A stretch of DNA of 64,000 nt from Comamonadaceae bacterium (GTDB taxonomy: Bacteria > Pseudomonadota > Gammaproteobacteria > Burkholderiales > Burkholderiaceae_C): NCBI GenBank assembly GCA_013297875.1, contig JAAFIW010000022.1, positions 1 through 64,000 on the forward strand. The letters are read 5' to 3'. The notes under the pieces are model-generated. The model saw only the letters and a program-made list of their open reading frames with translations. It was not told the DNA's origin and did not search any database. Positions within the stretch are counted from its first letter, which is position 1. Each line of letters begins with the position of its first letter. Of the stretch, positions 42,756 to 50,867 are shown piece by piece. Both the position numbers and the translations under genes were made by a program.

Positions 42756-43286
42756 TTATGTTTGAAGGTGCGCCAGCGACTTGCGCAGCAAAGCCCGCGC
42801 TCTGGACAGCCGGGACATCACCGTGCCCTGGGGCACGTGCAGCACCTGCGAAATATCCTCATACGACAGGTCTTCCATCTCCCGCAGGATGAGCACCTCT
42901 CGAAACGCCACGGGCAGCGCCTCGATGGCTGCGTTCAATTGCTCGCGCTGGTCTTTTTGCATCAGCAGCGTTTCCGGGTTGTCATGCGGGCTGACCCATT
43001 CCAGACCCTCATCACCGGCGTCCAGATCGTCACGAAACTCGATGTAGTGCCCCATGCGTTTCTGGTCGCCCAACCAGGTGTAGCAGGTGTTGCGAACAAT
43101 GCCCAGGATCCACGGTCGGCTGTCGCCGCCGCGAAAACTGTCGAAATAGCGCATGGCTTTCACATACGCGTCTTGCACCAGGTCTTGCGCGCAATGCTCG
43201 TCCTTGACCAACCAACGGGCCAGGCTGTAGGCGGCATCCAGGTGCACAAGCACCGTTTGCTCAAAGAGGCCGGCAGGTTTTGTCAA
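42756..43286 (-). CDS. ECF RNA polymerase sigma factor
   Basis: A 176-aa sigma-70 family protein: region 2 with AYSLARWLVKDEHCAQDLVQ and YFDSFRGGDSRPWILGI, region 4 with ALPVAFREVLILREMEDLS, SYEDISQVLHVPQGTVMSRL and SRARALLRK. An in-frame TGA lies just upstream, so the start is most likely TTG at 43286 preceded by a GGAG. The promoter motif at 43305-43334 suggests it activates its own gene. Confidence 0.9.
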   Translation of the reverse strand: MTKPAGLFEQTVLVHLDAAYSLARWLVKDEHCAQDLVQDAYVKAMRYFDSFRGGDSRPWILGIVRNTCYTWLGDQKRMGHYIEFRDDLDAGDEGLEWVSPHDNPETLLMQKDQREQLNAAIEALPVAFREVLILREMEDLSYEDISQVLHVPQGTVMSRLSRARALLRKSLAHLQT

Positions 43287-43304
43287 AAGTGTTTCTCACT
43301 CCGG

Positions 43305-43334
43305 TAGATACCTGGCTGGTGCGGGGTTTATTCC
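43305..43334 (-). promoter_or_regulatory. ECF-type promoter of the sigma/anti-sigma operon
   Basis: On the minus strand GGAATAA (43328-43334), 16 bp, GTATCTA (43305-43311). This is the layout of many ECF-dependent promoters and has a near twin on the other side of the intergenic region. The leader before the TTG start would be only about 10-15 nt. Confidence 0.6.
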
Positions 43335-43369
43335 CCGATTCCTGTCTATCAAACAAATATTTTTGATTG

Positions 43370-43399
43370 GGAATAGCGGGTAACGCCGCGCGGTATTGC
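43370..43399 (+). promoter_or_regulatory. ECF-type promoter of the cytochrome operon
   Basis: GGAATAG (43370-43376), 16 bp, GTATTGC (43393-43399), matching the divergent promoter in both boxes and spacing. It lies about 50 bp before the GTG start of the cytochrome gene. Confidence 0.55.
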
Positions 43400-43449
43400 T
43401 TGTGTCGGCGGGGCTTGAGCCCACGTCACTATTTTTCAAGGACTTATTC

Positions 43450-43821
43450 GTGAGACTTTTTCACTTCGCGTTTGCGTTCAGTTTATCCATCGCCGGTTCG
43501 TGGGCTTTCGCGGCCCCCAATGCCGAGAACGGCAAGCAGCTGTATGCCCAGCATTGCGCAGCCTGCCATTCGGCTGAGTACAACGGCATTGGCCCCTTGC
43601 ATGCGGGTGTGTTCGGCCGCAAAGCGGGCAGCGTGCCCAGCTTCACGTACTCGCCCGCCGTGAAGGCCTCCAGCGTGGTCTGGGGCACCGACACCCTCAG
43701 CCAGTGGCTGGCCGACCCCGAAGCGCTGATTCCCGGGCAAAAGATGTGGATGAAGGTGGAAGACGCCAACGCCCGCCAGGACCTGGTGGCCTATCTGAAA
43801 ACCCTGGCCAAAAGCAAATAA
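43450..43821 (+). CDS. Class I cytochrome c
   Basis: A 123-aa periplasmic protein from GTG 43450. A signal peptide (LFHFAFAFSLSIAGSWAFAA) precedes the haem site CAACH at 36-40, and the axial methionine is in GQKMWMKVED. The sequence (GIGPLHAGVFGRKAG, YSPAVKAS) is of the cytochrome c2/c550 group. It leads an operon with a metallophosphoesterase and a cupredoxin, all exported, which suggests a periplasmic redox response controlled by the ECF pair. Confidence 0.9.
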   Translation: MRLFHFAFAFSLSIAGSWAFAAPNAENGKQLYAQHCAACHSAEYNGIGPLHAGVFGRKAGSVPSFTYSPAVKASSVVWGTDTLSQWLADPEALIPGQKMWMKVEDANARQDLVAYLKTLAKSK

Positions 43822-43849
43822 ACAGTTTTCAACCCAAAGGAGCATTTCC

Positions 43850-44737
43850 ATGACCCATCGAAGAGCGTTTCTTACCCTGGCCGCCCTGGGCGGCGGAGCC
43901 GTGTATGCCAGTGCCTTGTCGGGCTGCGCCACGCGCGCCACCGCCTCGCCAGAGTCAAATTTTTACTTTGTGCAGCTGTCAGATACGCACTGGGGCTACT
44001 CGGGAGCGGCCAACCCGGATGCAGCCAACACGCTCAAAAACGCGGTGGCCGCGGTGAATGCGCTGCCCACCCAGCCCGACTTCATCATGTTCACCGGCGA
44101 CCTGACCCACACCACCGACGACCCCAAAGAGCGGCGTCGGCGCCTGGCTGAGTTCAAAGACATCGTCTCGCACCTCAAAGTCAAGCAGGTGCGCTTCATG
44201 GCCGGCGAACACGATGCCTCGCTGGACAATGGTGCCGCCTACCGAGAGCTGTTTGGCGACACCAACTACTCGTTTGACCACAAGGGCGTGCACTTCACCG
44301 TGGTGGACAACGTGTGCGACGCAGGCTCACGCATTGGCGACGAAGGCCTGGCTTGGCTCAAAGCCGACTTGGCCAAGCAAAAGAAAAGCACACCGCTGGT
44401 GGTGTTCACCCACCGCCCACTGTTTGACCTGGCCCCCAAATGGGACTGGGCCACCCGCGACGGCGACCAGGCCATGGCCCTGCTGATGCCGCATGAGCAT
44501 GTGACTGTGTTTTACGGCCACATTCACCACGAGCACCACCACATGACGGGCCACATCGCCCACCACTCGGCCAAGTCCTTGATCTTCCCCTTGCCCGTCG
44601 CGGGGAGCCAGGAAAAACGCGCGCCCTTGCCGTTTGACCCCGCGACACCCACCAAAGGCTTGGGCTTCAGGGGTGTTGACGCGACAGTGGCCACCGCGCA
44701 GTACAAGATTCAGGAGTTCCCGGCGGTGAAGGCATGA
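43850..44737 (+). CDS. Exported metallophosphoesterase
   Basis: A 295-aa protein with a twin-arginine-like signal (HRRAFLTLAALGGGAVYA) ending in SGCA, a lipobox, so probably a lipoprotein. Metal-binding motifs are in LSDTHWGY, MFTGDLTHT, GEHDAS (for GNHD), FTHRPLF and YGHIHHEHHH. Substrate is unknown. It starts 28 bp after the cytochrome gene and overlaps the next by 4 bp. Confidence 0.88.
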   Translation: MTHRRAFLTLAALGGGAVYASALSGCATRATASPESNFYFVQLSDTHWGYSGAANPDAANTLKNAVAAVNALPTQPDFIMFTGDLTHTTDDPKERRRRLAEFKDIVSHLKVKQVRFMAGEHDASLDNGAAYRELFGDTNYSFDHKGVHFTVVDNVCDAGSRIGDEGLAWLKADLAKQKKSTPLVVFTHRPLFDLAPKWDWATRDGDQAMALLMPHEHVTVFYGHIHHEHHHMTGHIAHHSAKSLIFPLPVAGSQEKRAPLPFDPATPTKGLGFRGVDATVATAQYKIQEFPAVKA

Positions 44738-45120
44738 GGCAATCGATCCGGTCGACCCTGCAGCGCAGGCAGTGGCTGCAGCAGGCAGCGCTGTGGGCGA
44801 CGGCACCGCTGGCGGTGCTGACGCTGGCCAAAGCCCAGTCCAGCGAACCCCGGGTGGTGCAGGTCGTGGCCCAGAAATTTCGCTACACGCCACGCGAAAT
44901 CATGGCCAAACCCGGCGAAGCCCTGCTGCTGGAAGTCCGCTCACTGGACTTTGTGCACGGCCTGTCGATTCCCGATCTGAAGCTGCGCGCCGACCTGCCG
45001 CCTGGCCGCGTGACCCAGCTGCGCGTGAAGTTCGACAAGGCTGGGCGCTACGACTTTTTATGCGACAACTTTTGCGGGAATGAGCACGAGGAAATGGGTG
45101 GCCAGTTTGTGATTGGCTGA
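44734..45120 (+). CDS. Exported cupredoxin-domain protein
   Basis: A 128-aa protein with an N-terminal signal (RRQWLQQAALWATAPLAVL) and a cupredoxin fold. The conserved histidine is in DFVHGLSIPDL and the C-x(3)-C-x(3)-H type site in FLCDNFCGNEHEEMGG, a Cu-A-like arrangement as in cytochrome oxidase subunit II relatives. It may pass electrons with the upstream cytochrome c. Last gene of the operon. Confidence 0.88.
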   Translation: MRQSIRSTLQRRQWLQQAALWATAPLAVLTLAKAQSSEPRVVQVVAQKFRYTPREIMAKPGEALLLEVRSLDFVHGLSIPDLKLRADLPPGRVTQLRVKFDKAGRYDFLCDNFCGNEHEEMGGQFVIG

Positions 45121-45258
45121 TCGAGTCACACGCGATGACAAATGACGGTCGGTGCTGCGCACCGACATGACAGATGACCGGTGCCCAGCTGGCAAGTGAC
45201 GAGCCCGTCTGGCTGTCATGCACGCCGCAGGCGGCTGTCATTTGTCATCCGTTTGCTG
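45121..45258. repeat. ATGACAAATGAC repeat region with hairpins
   Basis: GATGACAAATGACGGTC, a perfect hairpin GTCGGTGC-TGC-GCACCGAC (about 45146-45164), ATGACAGATGACC, and further on GGCTGTCATTTGTCATCC, the mirror of the beginning. It separates convergent genes. The same kind of repeat occurs at 61552-61670. Confidence 0.65.
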
Positions 45259-46239
45259 CTACGTCAGCACCCGTTGCGCCACCCACACATACACCGCAAT
45301 GCCCAGCAGAATATTCAGCGGAAATGTCAGCCCCAGCGACATGCCGAAGTACAGCGCGGGCTTGGCTTCGGGAATGGCCTGGCGCACCACGGCGGGCACG
45401 GCAATGTAAGAGGCGCTGGCGGCCAGCACCATCAGCAGGGCGCCGTTGCCGGCCGAGATACCCAAGCCCATGCACAGCAGCAGCGCCAGACCGGCATGCA
45501 GGGGCGGTGCCAGCAGGGCGTAGGCCAGCAGCCAGGGCGACTGGCCCTTGAGCTGGCCCACGTTGCGGGCGGCCAAAAGGCCCATGTCGAGCAGGAAAAA
45601 GGCCAGCATGCCCTTGAACAGGTCGCCCGTGAAGGGCTGCATGGCCGTTTTGCCCGCCTCGCCGCTGATGATGCCGATCAGCATCGCACCCAGCAGCAGC
45701 AATTGCGCGCCATCGGTCAGCGATTCGTGCAGCACTTTGCCCAACGGCGCATCCGAGCCGCTGGCCCCACTCTGCGGCTGGGCCGCGCGCTGCTGCTGGC
45801 GTACCCGGTTGGCTAGCACCACCGCCAAAATGATGGCGGGCGACTCCATCAGCGCCATGGCCGCGGCCATGTGGCCGCCGTAGGTAATGCCCCGCGTCTC
45901 CAGGTATTGCACGGCGGTGATAAACGTCACCGCGCTGACCGAGCCATAAGTGGCCGCAATGGCCGCCGCATCAAAGCCACCCAGGTAGCGGCGCAGCACC
46001 CCATAGCCCAGCGCCGGAATCACCGTTGCCAGCAGCAGGGCGCTGCCCAGTGTGATGGCTACGTCTTTCGTTAAACCTGAATGCGCCAGCGCAAACCCGC
46101 CCTTCAGGCCCAGCGCCATGAGCAAGTACAGCGACAAAAACCGCGAGATCTGCGGTGGAATTTCAAGGTTGGATTTGATGGATCCGGCCAGAATGCCGAA
46201 CACGAAAAAAAGAATGGCGGGGTCCAGAAAGCTCTGCAT
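45259..46239 (-). CDS. SbtA-like sodium-dependent bicarbonate transporter family
   Basis: A 326-aa membrane protein of about 10 segments. PAILFFVFGILAGSIKSNLE, LSLYLLMALGLKGG and AATYGSVSAVTFITAVQYLE with MAAAMALMESPAIILAVVLA are the hallmarks of the SbtA (DUF897) family. In cyanobacteria this takes up bicarbonate; in heterotrophs the substrate is less certain. A single gene with its own terminal region. Confidence 0.88.
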   Translation of the reverse strand: MQSFLDPAILFFVFGILAGSIKSNLEIPPQISRFLSLYLLMALGLKGGFALAHSGLTKDVAITLGSALLLATVIPALGYGVLRRYLGGFDAAAIAATYGSVSAVTFITAVQYLETRGITYGGHMAAAMALMESPAIILAVVLANRVRQQQRAAQPQSGASGSDAPLGKVLHESLTDGAQLLLLGAMLIGIISGEAGKTAMQPFTGDLFKGMLAFFLLDMGLLAARNVGQLKGQSPWLLAYALLAPPLHAGLALLLCMGLGISAGNGALLMVLAASASYIAVPAVVRQAIPEAKPALYFGMSLGLTFPLNILLGIAVYVWVAQRVLT

Positions 46240-46257
46240 GGGATGGTTTACGCAAAT

Positions 46258-46281
46258 AAAAAAGCCCGCCGGATGGCGGGC
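46258..46281 (-). terminator. Rho-independent terminator after the zinc-ribbon gene
   Basis: On the minus strand GCCCGCC-ATCC-GGCGGGC followed by TTTTTT. The stem is 7 bp. It lies between the zf-TFIIB gene and the SbtA-like gene, isolating the two. Confidence 0.85.
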
Positions 46282-46328
46282 ATACGCGATTTTGCGTCAA
46301 ATCAGTGCGCAGTTGCCCTGGGCAATCG

Positions 46329-46628
46329 TCAATCGAATATGTCGCTCAGCCACGACTCCTTGCGTTTGCGGGGCTGGCCGGTGTTGGGGTAGTGGGGGCT
46401 GCGCGGGTAGTGGCCGTGCGAGTCGGAGTCCACAAAATCGTTGCGGCGCTGCTGGGTCTGGGGCGCCATGCTGGCCGCTTGCGCGGGTGCAACGGTGGAT
46501 CGTTCGATCAATTTATCGAGCTCTCCCCGGTCCAGCCACACGCCGCGGCATTGGGGGCAATAGTCAATTTCCACGCCTTGCCGGTCCATCATGGCCAGCG
46601 TTGCGTCGGGGCAGGAAGGGCATTTCAT
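46329..46628 (-). CDS. Zf-TFIIB domain protein
   Basis: A 99-aa protein beginning MKCPSCPDATLAMMDRQGVE, then IDYCPQCRGVWLDRGELDKL: two CxxC pairs of the zf-TFIIB family. The rest is disordered and ends in a basic and acidic tail (RKRKESWLSDIFD). Function unknown; such proteins are common in Burkholderiales. I use the MKCPS start, with the upstream in-frame residues unlikely. Confidence 0.88.
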   Translation of the reverse strand: MKCPSCPDATLAMMDRQGVEIDYCPQCRGVWLDRGELDKLIERSTVAPAQAASMAPQTQQRRNDFVDSDSHGHYPRSPHYPNTGQPRKRKESWLSDIFD

Positions 46629-46662
46629 GGGCGTGCTCTCTGGAAAAATCGGGTCAGGCGCA

Positions 46663-47019
46663 TCAGCGCTCAAGGCTCACGGCCAGGGCCTGGTCGCGTT
46701 GGGTACCGGCAACGCCGTTGTGATGCCCGCGCTGCGAGCTGCGCGTCAGCGAGCGGGCTGCACGCGCCAGTGCGCTGTCCAGCGCACTGCGCCAGTCGCG
46801 TGCAATGGCGGTGATCACCACCGTGCCGCTGTTGGCAGTTTTCAGCTCCACCTGGCAGCGCTTGTCCACGCCGCCGCGAGGGCCGTTGATGTCGGACAGC
46901 AGCACCTTGGCGCGTGGCACCAGCCAGGTCATGCGGCGCATCACGAAGCGCACGCGGCTTTCGGCCAGCTCACGCATCTGGGCACCCTCGGCATCGCGGG
47001 ATTCAAATACAACTTGCAT
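46663..47019 (-). CDS. HPF/RaiA-family ribosome-associated protein
   Basis: A 118-aa protein with FESRDAEGAQMRELAESRVR, then RFVMRRMTWLVPRAKVLLSD and RDWRSALDSALARAARSLTR. This is the short hibernation-promoting factor fold (beta-alpha-beta-beta-beta-alpha). The basic helices fit RNA binding. It could hibernate ribosomes or be a divergent paralogue; conserved HPF residues are only partly kept. Confidence 0.78.
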   Translation of the reverse strand: MQVVFESRDAEGAQMRELAESRVRFVMRRMTWLVPRAKVLLSDINGPRGGVDKRCQVELKTANSGTVVITAIARDWRSALDSALARAARSLTRSSQRGHHNGVAGTQRDQALAVSLER

Positions 47020-47052
47020 GTCAGTCTCCGGGTCAGTTGAAAAAGAGCCTAA

Positions 47053-47214
47053 GGAATCTCTGCAAAACCCATGGCGAGACAGTACGAATGCAGATCGGGA
47101 TGCAGCGCTAGGCGAAAAATGAAGCCAATAGCGGTGCTATTGGTGAGTTTTTCAACAACGCGATGCGCCCGAGGCTGCGTTCGGACTGGCCGTCAGGGGT
47201 TTTGCAGAGGTTCC
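47053..47214. repeat. MITE-like element of 162 bp
   Basis: Terminal inverted repeats of 19 bp: GGAATCTCTGCAAAACCCA (47053-47071) and GGGGTTTTGCAGAGGTTCC (47196-47214), with two mismatches. The inside has no gene but includes an AATAGC-ggt-GCTATT hairpin (about 47130-47144) and GAGTTTTTCAAC. The ends resemble those of IS elements. No clear target duplication was found. It fills much of the gap before the nhaR-like gene. Confidence 0.65.
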
Positions 47215-47304
47215 TATACGGTAGGGCGGTGTGAACTTCTGATAAAGCAGAGAATCAGGAATCAATGGTTCGTAAAAAACGGGTGAATCAAAAGGTTGGA
47301 TTTC

Positions 47305-48186
47305 ATGACACAAGCATTCAGCTACCGCCACCTGTACTACTTCTGGGTGGTGGCCAAAGAAGGCGGCGTGGCCCGCGCCGCAGACCGCCTGGGCATGGCG
47401 GTGCAGACCGTGAGCACCCAGGTGCGCGAGTTGGAGCGGTCGCTGGGCCACACCCTGCTCAAACCCCAGGGCCGGGGCTTGGTGCTCACCGAAGCGGGCA
47501 CGGCCGCCATGCAGCAGGCCGACCTGATTTTTCAGCTGGGTGAGCAGTTGCCGGCCATCGTGCAGGCGGCCATCACCACGCCCTCGGTCAGGCTGTCAGT
47601 CGGCATATCAGACGGCCTGCCCAAGCTGGTGGTACGCCGACTGCTGCAGCCCGTCATTCAAGAGCCAAGGCTGCGCCTGCTGTGTCTGGAAGATGGTTTC
47701 GACGGCCTGCTGGCCAAGCTGGCCCTGCACCGGCTCGACGTGGTGCTGGCCGACCGGCCCGCGCCGCCCAACCCCAATTTGAAGGTCTACAGCCACTCGC
47801 TGGGCTCGTCTGCCGTGGCCTGGTATGCCCCGCCCGCCTGGTATGCCGCCTCTCGCAAAGACTTTCCCCAGTCACTCGCACACGTGCCGGTGCTGCTGCC
47901 CGCCCCGCAGGCGGCGGTGCGCACGCTGCTGGACCACTGGTTTGAGCAGCAGGGCATTCGCCCCCAGGTGGCTGGCGAGTTTGACGACAGCGCCTTGCTC
48001 AAAACCTTTGGTGCCAGTGGCATGGGCGTGTTTCCGGCCGCGCAGGTGGTACACGACGAGCTGGTGGCGCGCTACGGCGTGAAACGCATCGGCGTGAGCG
48101 AGGGTGTGGAGGAACACTTCTACGCCATTGGCACGCAAAAGAAAATCCTGCATCCGCTGGTGCAGCGCCTGCTGCCGGTGGAATGA
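47305..48186 (+). CDS. nhaR: LysR-family regulator, NhaR-like
   Basis: A 293-aa protein from MTQAFSYRHLYYFWVVAKEG (an ATG 9 bp earlier is also possible). YRHLYYFWVVAKEGGVARAA and ADRLGMAVQTVSTQVRELER are typical of NhaR, the activator of Na+/H+ antiporter genes. No nhaA is in view. A LysR effector domain follows, ending HPLVQRLLPVE. Confidence 0.85.
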   Translation: MTQAFSYRHLYYFWVVAKEGGVARAADRLGMAVQTVSTQVRELERSLGHTLLKPQGRGLVLTEAGTAAMQQADLIFQLGEQLPAIVQAAITTPSVRLSVGISDGLPKLVVRRLLQPVIQEPRLRLLCLEDGFDGLLAKLALHRLDVVLADRPAPPNPNLKVYSHSLGSSAVAWYAPPAWYAASRKDFPQSLAHVPVLLPAPQAAVRTLLDHWFEQQGIRPQVAGEFDDSALLKTFGASGMGVFPAAQVVHDELVARYGVKRIGVSEGVEEHFYAIGTQKKILHPLVQRLLPVE

Positions 48187-48208
48187 CGGTGCGTGGACAA
48201 TTGCAGCC

Positions 48209-49213
48209 ATGACATTTGAAGCGCATTCCCCCTGGCGGCTATCGGTGGCCCCCATGATGGACTGGACCGACCGCCACTGCCGCTACTTCCACCGCCTGCT
48301 GTCCCGCCACGCCTTGCTGTACACCGAAATGGTGACCACCGGTGCCCTGCTGCATGGCGACGTGCCGCGCCACCTACAGTTCAACGAACAAGAGCACCCC
48401 GTGGCCCTGCAACTGGGCGGCAGCGAGCCCGCTGACCTGGCGCACTGCGCCAAACTGGGCCAGCAGTGGGGCTACAACGAAATCAACCTCAACTGCGGCT
48501 GCCCCAGCGAGCGCGTGCAGCGTGGCGCATTTGGTGCCTGCCTGATGGCCGAGCCCCCACTGGTGGCCGACGGCGTGAAGGCCATGTTGGATGTGGTGGA
48601 CATACCCGTCACTGTCAAACACCGCATTGGCATTGACAAAACCGAAAGCTACAGCTTTGTGCGCGACTTCGTGGGCACCGTGGCGCAAGCTGGCTGCAAA
48701 GTCTTCATCGTGCACGCCCGCAACGCCTGGCTGCAAGGCCTTTCCCCAAAGGAAAACCGCGACATTCCCCCGCTGCGCTACGAGCTGGTGCAGCGCCTCA
48801 AAGCAGACTTTCCAGACTTGGTGATCTGCATCAACGGCGGCATCACCACGCAGACCCAAGTGACCGAACAACTGGCCGCGCTGGACGGCGTGATGATCGG
48901 CCGCGAGGCCTATCACAACCCCTGGTGGCTCGCCTCGTGGGACACCCAGTTTTTCGGTGCTGCCCCTGCGCAGTTCACCCGCGAAGACATCGAGGCCCAG
49001 CTGTGCGACTACATGGCCCATCAGCAACAAACCCACGGCACCCCCTGGCAGGCGATTGCCCGCCACATGCTGGGCTTGCGCAACGGCCTGCCTGGTGCGC
49101 GGCGCTGGCGCCAGGTGTGGAGCGACCATCGCTTGAAGGGCACGCACCCGCGACAGGTGATGGCGCTGGCGCATGCGGTGCAACGGGTGGAGGAAGTGGC
49201 GTTGGCGGGGTAG
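48209..49213 (+). CDS. dusA: tRNA-dihydrouridine synthase A
   Basis: A 334-aa FMN enzyme that reduces U20/U20a of tRNA. LSVAPMMDWTDRHCRYFHR, NLNCGCPSERVQRGAFGACL with catalytic Cys 98, HARNAWLQGLSPKENR and GGITT for FMN binding are DusA-specific. The start ATG is 22 bp after the nhaR stop. Confidence 0.94.
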   Translation: MTFEAHSPWRLSVAPMMDWTDRHCRYFHRLLSRHALLYTEMVTTGALLHGDVPRHLQFNEQEHPVALQLGGSEPADLAHCAKLGQQWGYNEINLNCGCPSERVQRGAFGACLMAEPPLVADGVKAMLDVVDIPVTVKHRIGIDKTESYSFVRDFVGTVAQAGCKVFIVHARNAWLQGLSPKENRDIPPLRYELVQRLKADFPDLVICINGGITTQTQVTEQLAALDGVMIGREAYHNPWWLASWDTQFFGAAPAQFTREDIEAQLCDYMAHQQQTHGTPWQAIARHMLGLRNGLPGARRWRQVWSDHRLKGTHPRQVMALAHAVQRVEEVALAG

Positions 49214-49221
49214 TAGATTTG

Positions 49222-49278
49222 CTGCAGTTTTGATAGCTGTTTGAGTAATGAATACTTGGGCTGGCAGCTGTTTTCTGT
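49222..49278 (+). repeat. Interspersed repeat between dusA and serB
   Basis: GCAGTTTTGATAGCTGTTTG, then AGTAATGAATACTTGGGCTG, then GCAGCTGTTTTC. It forms the entire gap between two convergent genes. Confidence 0.75.
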
Positions 49279-49992
49279 CTACACCAACAACGCCAGCAAG
49301 CGATCCAGTCCGCCCGAATTGATCGCCACCATGGCTTGCTCACGGACCTTGGGCTTGGCGTGGTAGGCCACTGACAGGCCGGCGGCACCCATCATGGGCA
49401 GGTCGTTGGCACCGTCGCCCACCGCAATGGTTTGGTCAGCTGAAATGCCCAGTTTGGCGCAGGTTTGCAGCAGCATTTTTCGCTTTTCGTCGCCGTCGCA
49501 AATGTCGCCCCAGGGCTGGTCGAGCATTTTTCCGGTGAGCTGGCCGTTTTCAATTTCCAGCACGTTGGAGCGGGTGAAGTCCATTCCCAATTCATCGCGA
49601 ATGTGGTCGGTGAAATAGGTGAAGCCGCCGCTGACCAGCAGCAGTTTCATACCGGCGGCTTTGAAGGCGGCCGTCAGTTCCCGTGCGCCGGGGTTCAGCT
49701 GCAGGCGCTGGCGTAGCACCTGCTCCATGCGGGCCACGGTCACGCCCTTGAGCAGGGCTACGCGTTGGCGCAAGCTGTCTTTGTAGTCGGTGATCTCGCC
49801 GCGCATGGCCGCTTCGGTGATGGCGGCGACTTCGGCCTTGCGGCCAGCGGCGTCGGCAATTTCGTCGACGCACTCGATGTTGATGAGGGTGGAGTCCATG
49901 TCGAACGCAGCCAGCTTGAAGCGGGCCCGTTGCAACGGCGGCGTGAAGCGCTGGATGACCAGGCCGGGGGAGATTTCGGTGGGTTGTGACAT
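49279..49992 (-). CDS. serB: Phosphoserine phosphatase
   Basis: A 237-aa HAD phosphatase, last step of serine synthesis. The DxDST motif is AAFDMDSTLINIE with D31 as nucleophile; LLVSGGFTYF gives motif II, and IAVGDGANDLPMMGAAGLSV motif III/IV. It lacks the N-terminal ACT-like domain of longer SerB proteins. Confidence 0.93.
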   Translation of the reverse strand: MSQPTEISPGLVIQRFTPPLQRARFKLAAFDMDSTLINIECVDEIADAAGRKAEVAAITEAAMRGEITDYKDSLRQRVALLKGVTVARMEQVLRQRLQLNPGARELTAAFKAAGMKLLLVSGGFTYFTDHIRDELGMDFTRSNVLEIENGQLTGKMLDQPWGDICDGDEKRKMLLQTCAKLGISADQTIAVGDGANDLPMMGAAGLSVAYHAKPKVREQAMVAINSGGLDRLLALLV

Positions 49993-49997
49993 GGGGA

Positions 49998-50065
49998 TTG
50001 CTATTAAATGAATAGCTACTTGAGCAGTATTTGCATGGGCTGGACGCTGATTTAGCCTTAAACCG
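49998..50065 (+). repeat. Interspersed repeat before serB
   Basis: TATTAAATGAATAGCTACTT, GAGCAGTATTTGCATGGGCT, then GGACGCTGATTTAGCCTTAA and AC. It fills the gap between serB and the second PIN gene. Confidence 0.75.
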
Positions 50066-50489
50066 GCATGGCTGCCAGCCAGTTTTCGACTTTCAGTCCG
50101 GGTACACGGGCAAATTCAGCGTCGGCGGTGACCAGTGTGGCACCCAGGGCCAGGGCGTGGGCGGCGATCAGGCTGTCGTTGGGGCCGATGGGCTGGCCTA
50201 TGGTTTCCAGGTGGGTGCGCAGCAGGGCGTATTGGGCAACCACTTGATGGTCAAGGGGAAACACCGTCAGTCCGGCCAATTGGGCATCCAATGCGGCTTG
50301 TAGGCGGGCGGATGGTTTTCTGCTTAAACCAAAGGCCAGTTCGCAATGCACAACGACGCTGATACCGATCTGTTTGATCCGCCCCTGGGAGCCCGCTTGG
50401 CGGCCGCGTTGAGCGGCCAAACCGTTTTCTTCGCGTATGAGGTTGCTGATGATGTTGGTATCCAGCAAAAATATTCCGTTGTCACTCAT
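50058..50489 (-). CDS. vapC: PIN-domain toxin, VapC type (second)
   Basis: A 143-aa PIN protein from MSDNGIFLLDTNIISNLIRE. Acidic residues are in LLDTN, HCELAFGLS, GPNDSLIAAHAL and VTADAEFARV. VapC-type tRNA/rRNA endoribonuclease by family. Its ATG overlaps the antitoxin stop by one base (TGATG). Confidence 0.9.
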   Translation of the reverse strand: MSDNGIFLLDTNIISNLIREENGLAAQRGRQAGSQGRIKQIGISVVVHCELAFGLSRKPSARLQAALDAQLAGLTVFPLDHQVVAQYALLRTHLETIGQPIGPNDSLIAAHALALGATLVTADAEFARVPGLKVENWLAAMPV

Positions 50490-50821
50490 CACAGCACGAT
50501 GTCATCCAGCGGCAGCAAGCCTTCATCGACATCGGGAAATTCATCATCGCAGGGGCCCAGCTTGGCGATTTCATCCAAGGCTTGCAGGAAGGCCTGCGCC
50601 GAACCTCTGGGGTACACCGTAGGAGCCGCCTCAATGACCAAGCGGTTACCTTCGCGGCGCATCACGGCTTCTTTGCCAGGCAGCTCGAACTCTTTGGGGA
50701 TGCGCACCGCCTGGTTGGCACCGTTGCGGAACAGGCGTACCGCACGTGACGACGTTTCAGCTTTGGCGGCTGCCGGGCTTGCAACGCGGTAGGGTCGAAT
50801 GTTGTCGTGAATTTCATGCAT
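50489..50821 (-). CDS. vapB: VapB/VagC-type AbrB antitoxin
   Basis: A 110-aa protein starting MHEIHDNIRPYRVASPAAAK after a GGAGC site. RAVRLFRNGANQAVRIPKEF is the AbrB-type DNA-binding strand; the acidic C-terminus (DDEFPDVDEGLLPLDDIVL) is the toxin-binding part. It is longer at the N-terminus than most VapB proteins. It is coupled to the PIN gene. Confidence 0.88.
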   Translation of the reverse strand: MHEIHDNIRPYRVASPAAAKAETSSRAVRLFRNGANQAVRIPKEFELPGKEAVMRREGNRLVIEAAPTVYPRGSAQAFLQALDEIAKLGPCDDEFPDVDEGLLPLDDIVL

Positions 50822-50867
50822 GGGGGGCTCCTGTCGCTGGCTCCACATTTTGGCATAGGTCACAAGC

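Noticed and set aside
45146-45164. Terminator after the cupredoxin gene
   Set aside because: The hairpin is perfect but lacks a T run on either strand; reported as part of a repeat region instead.
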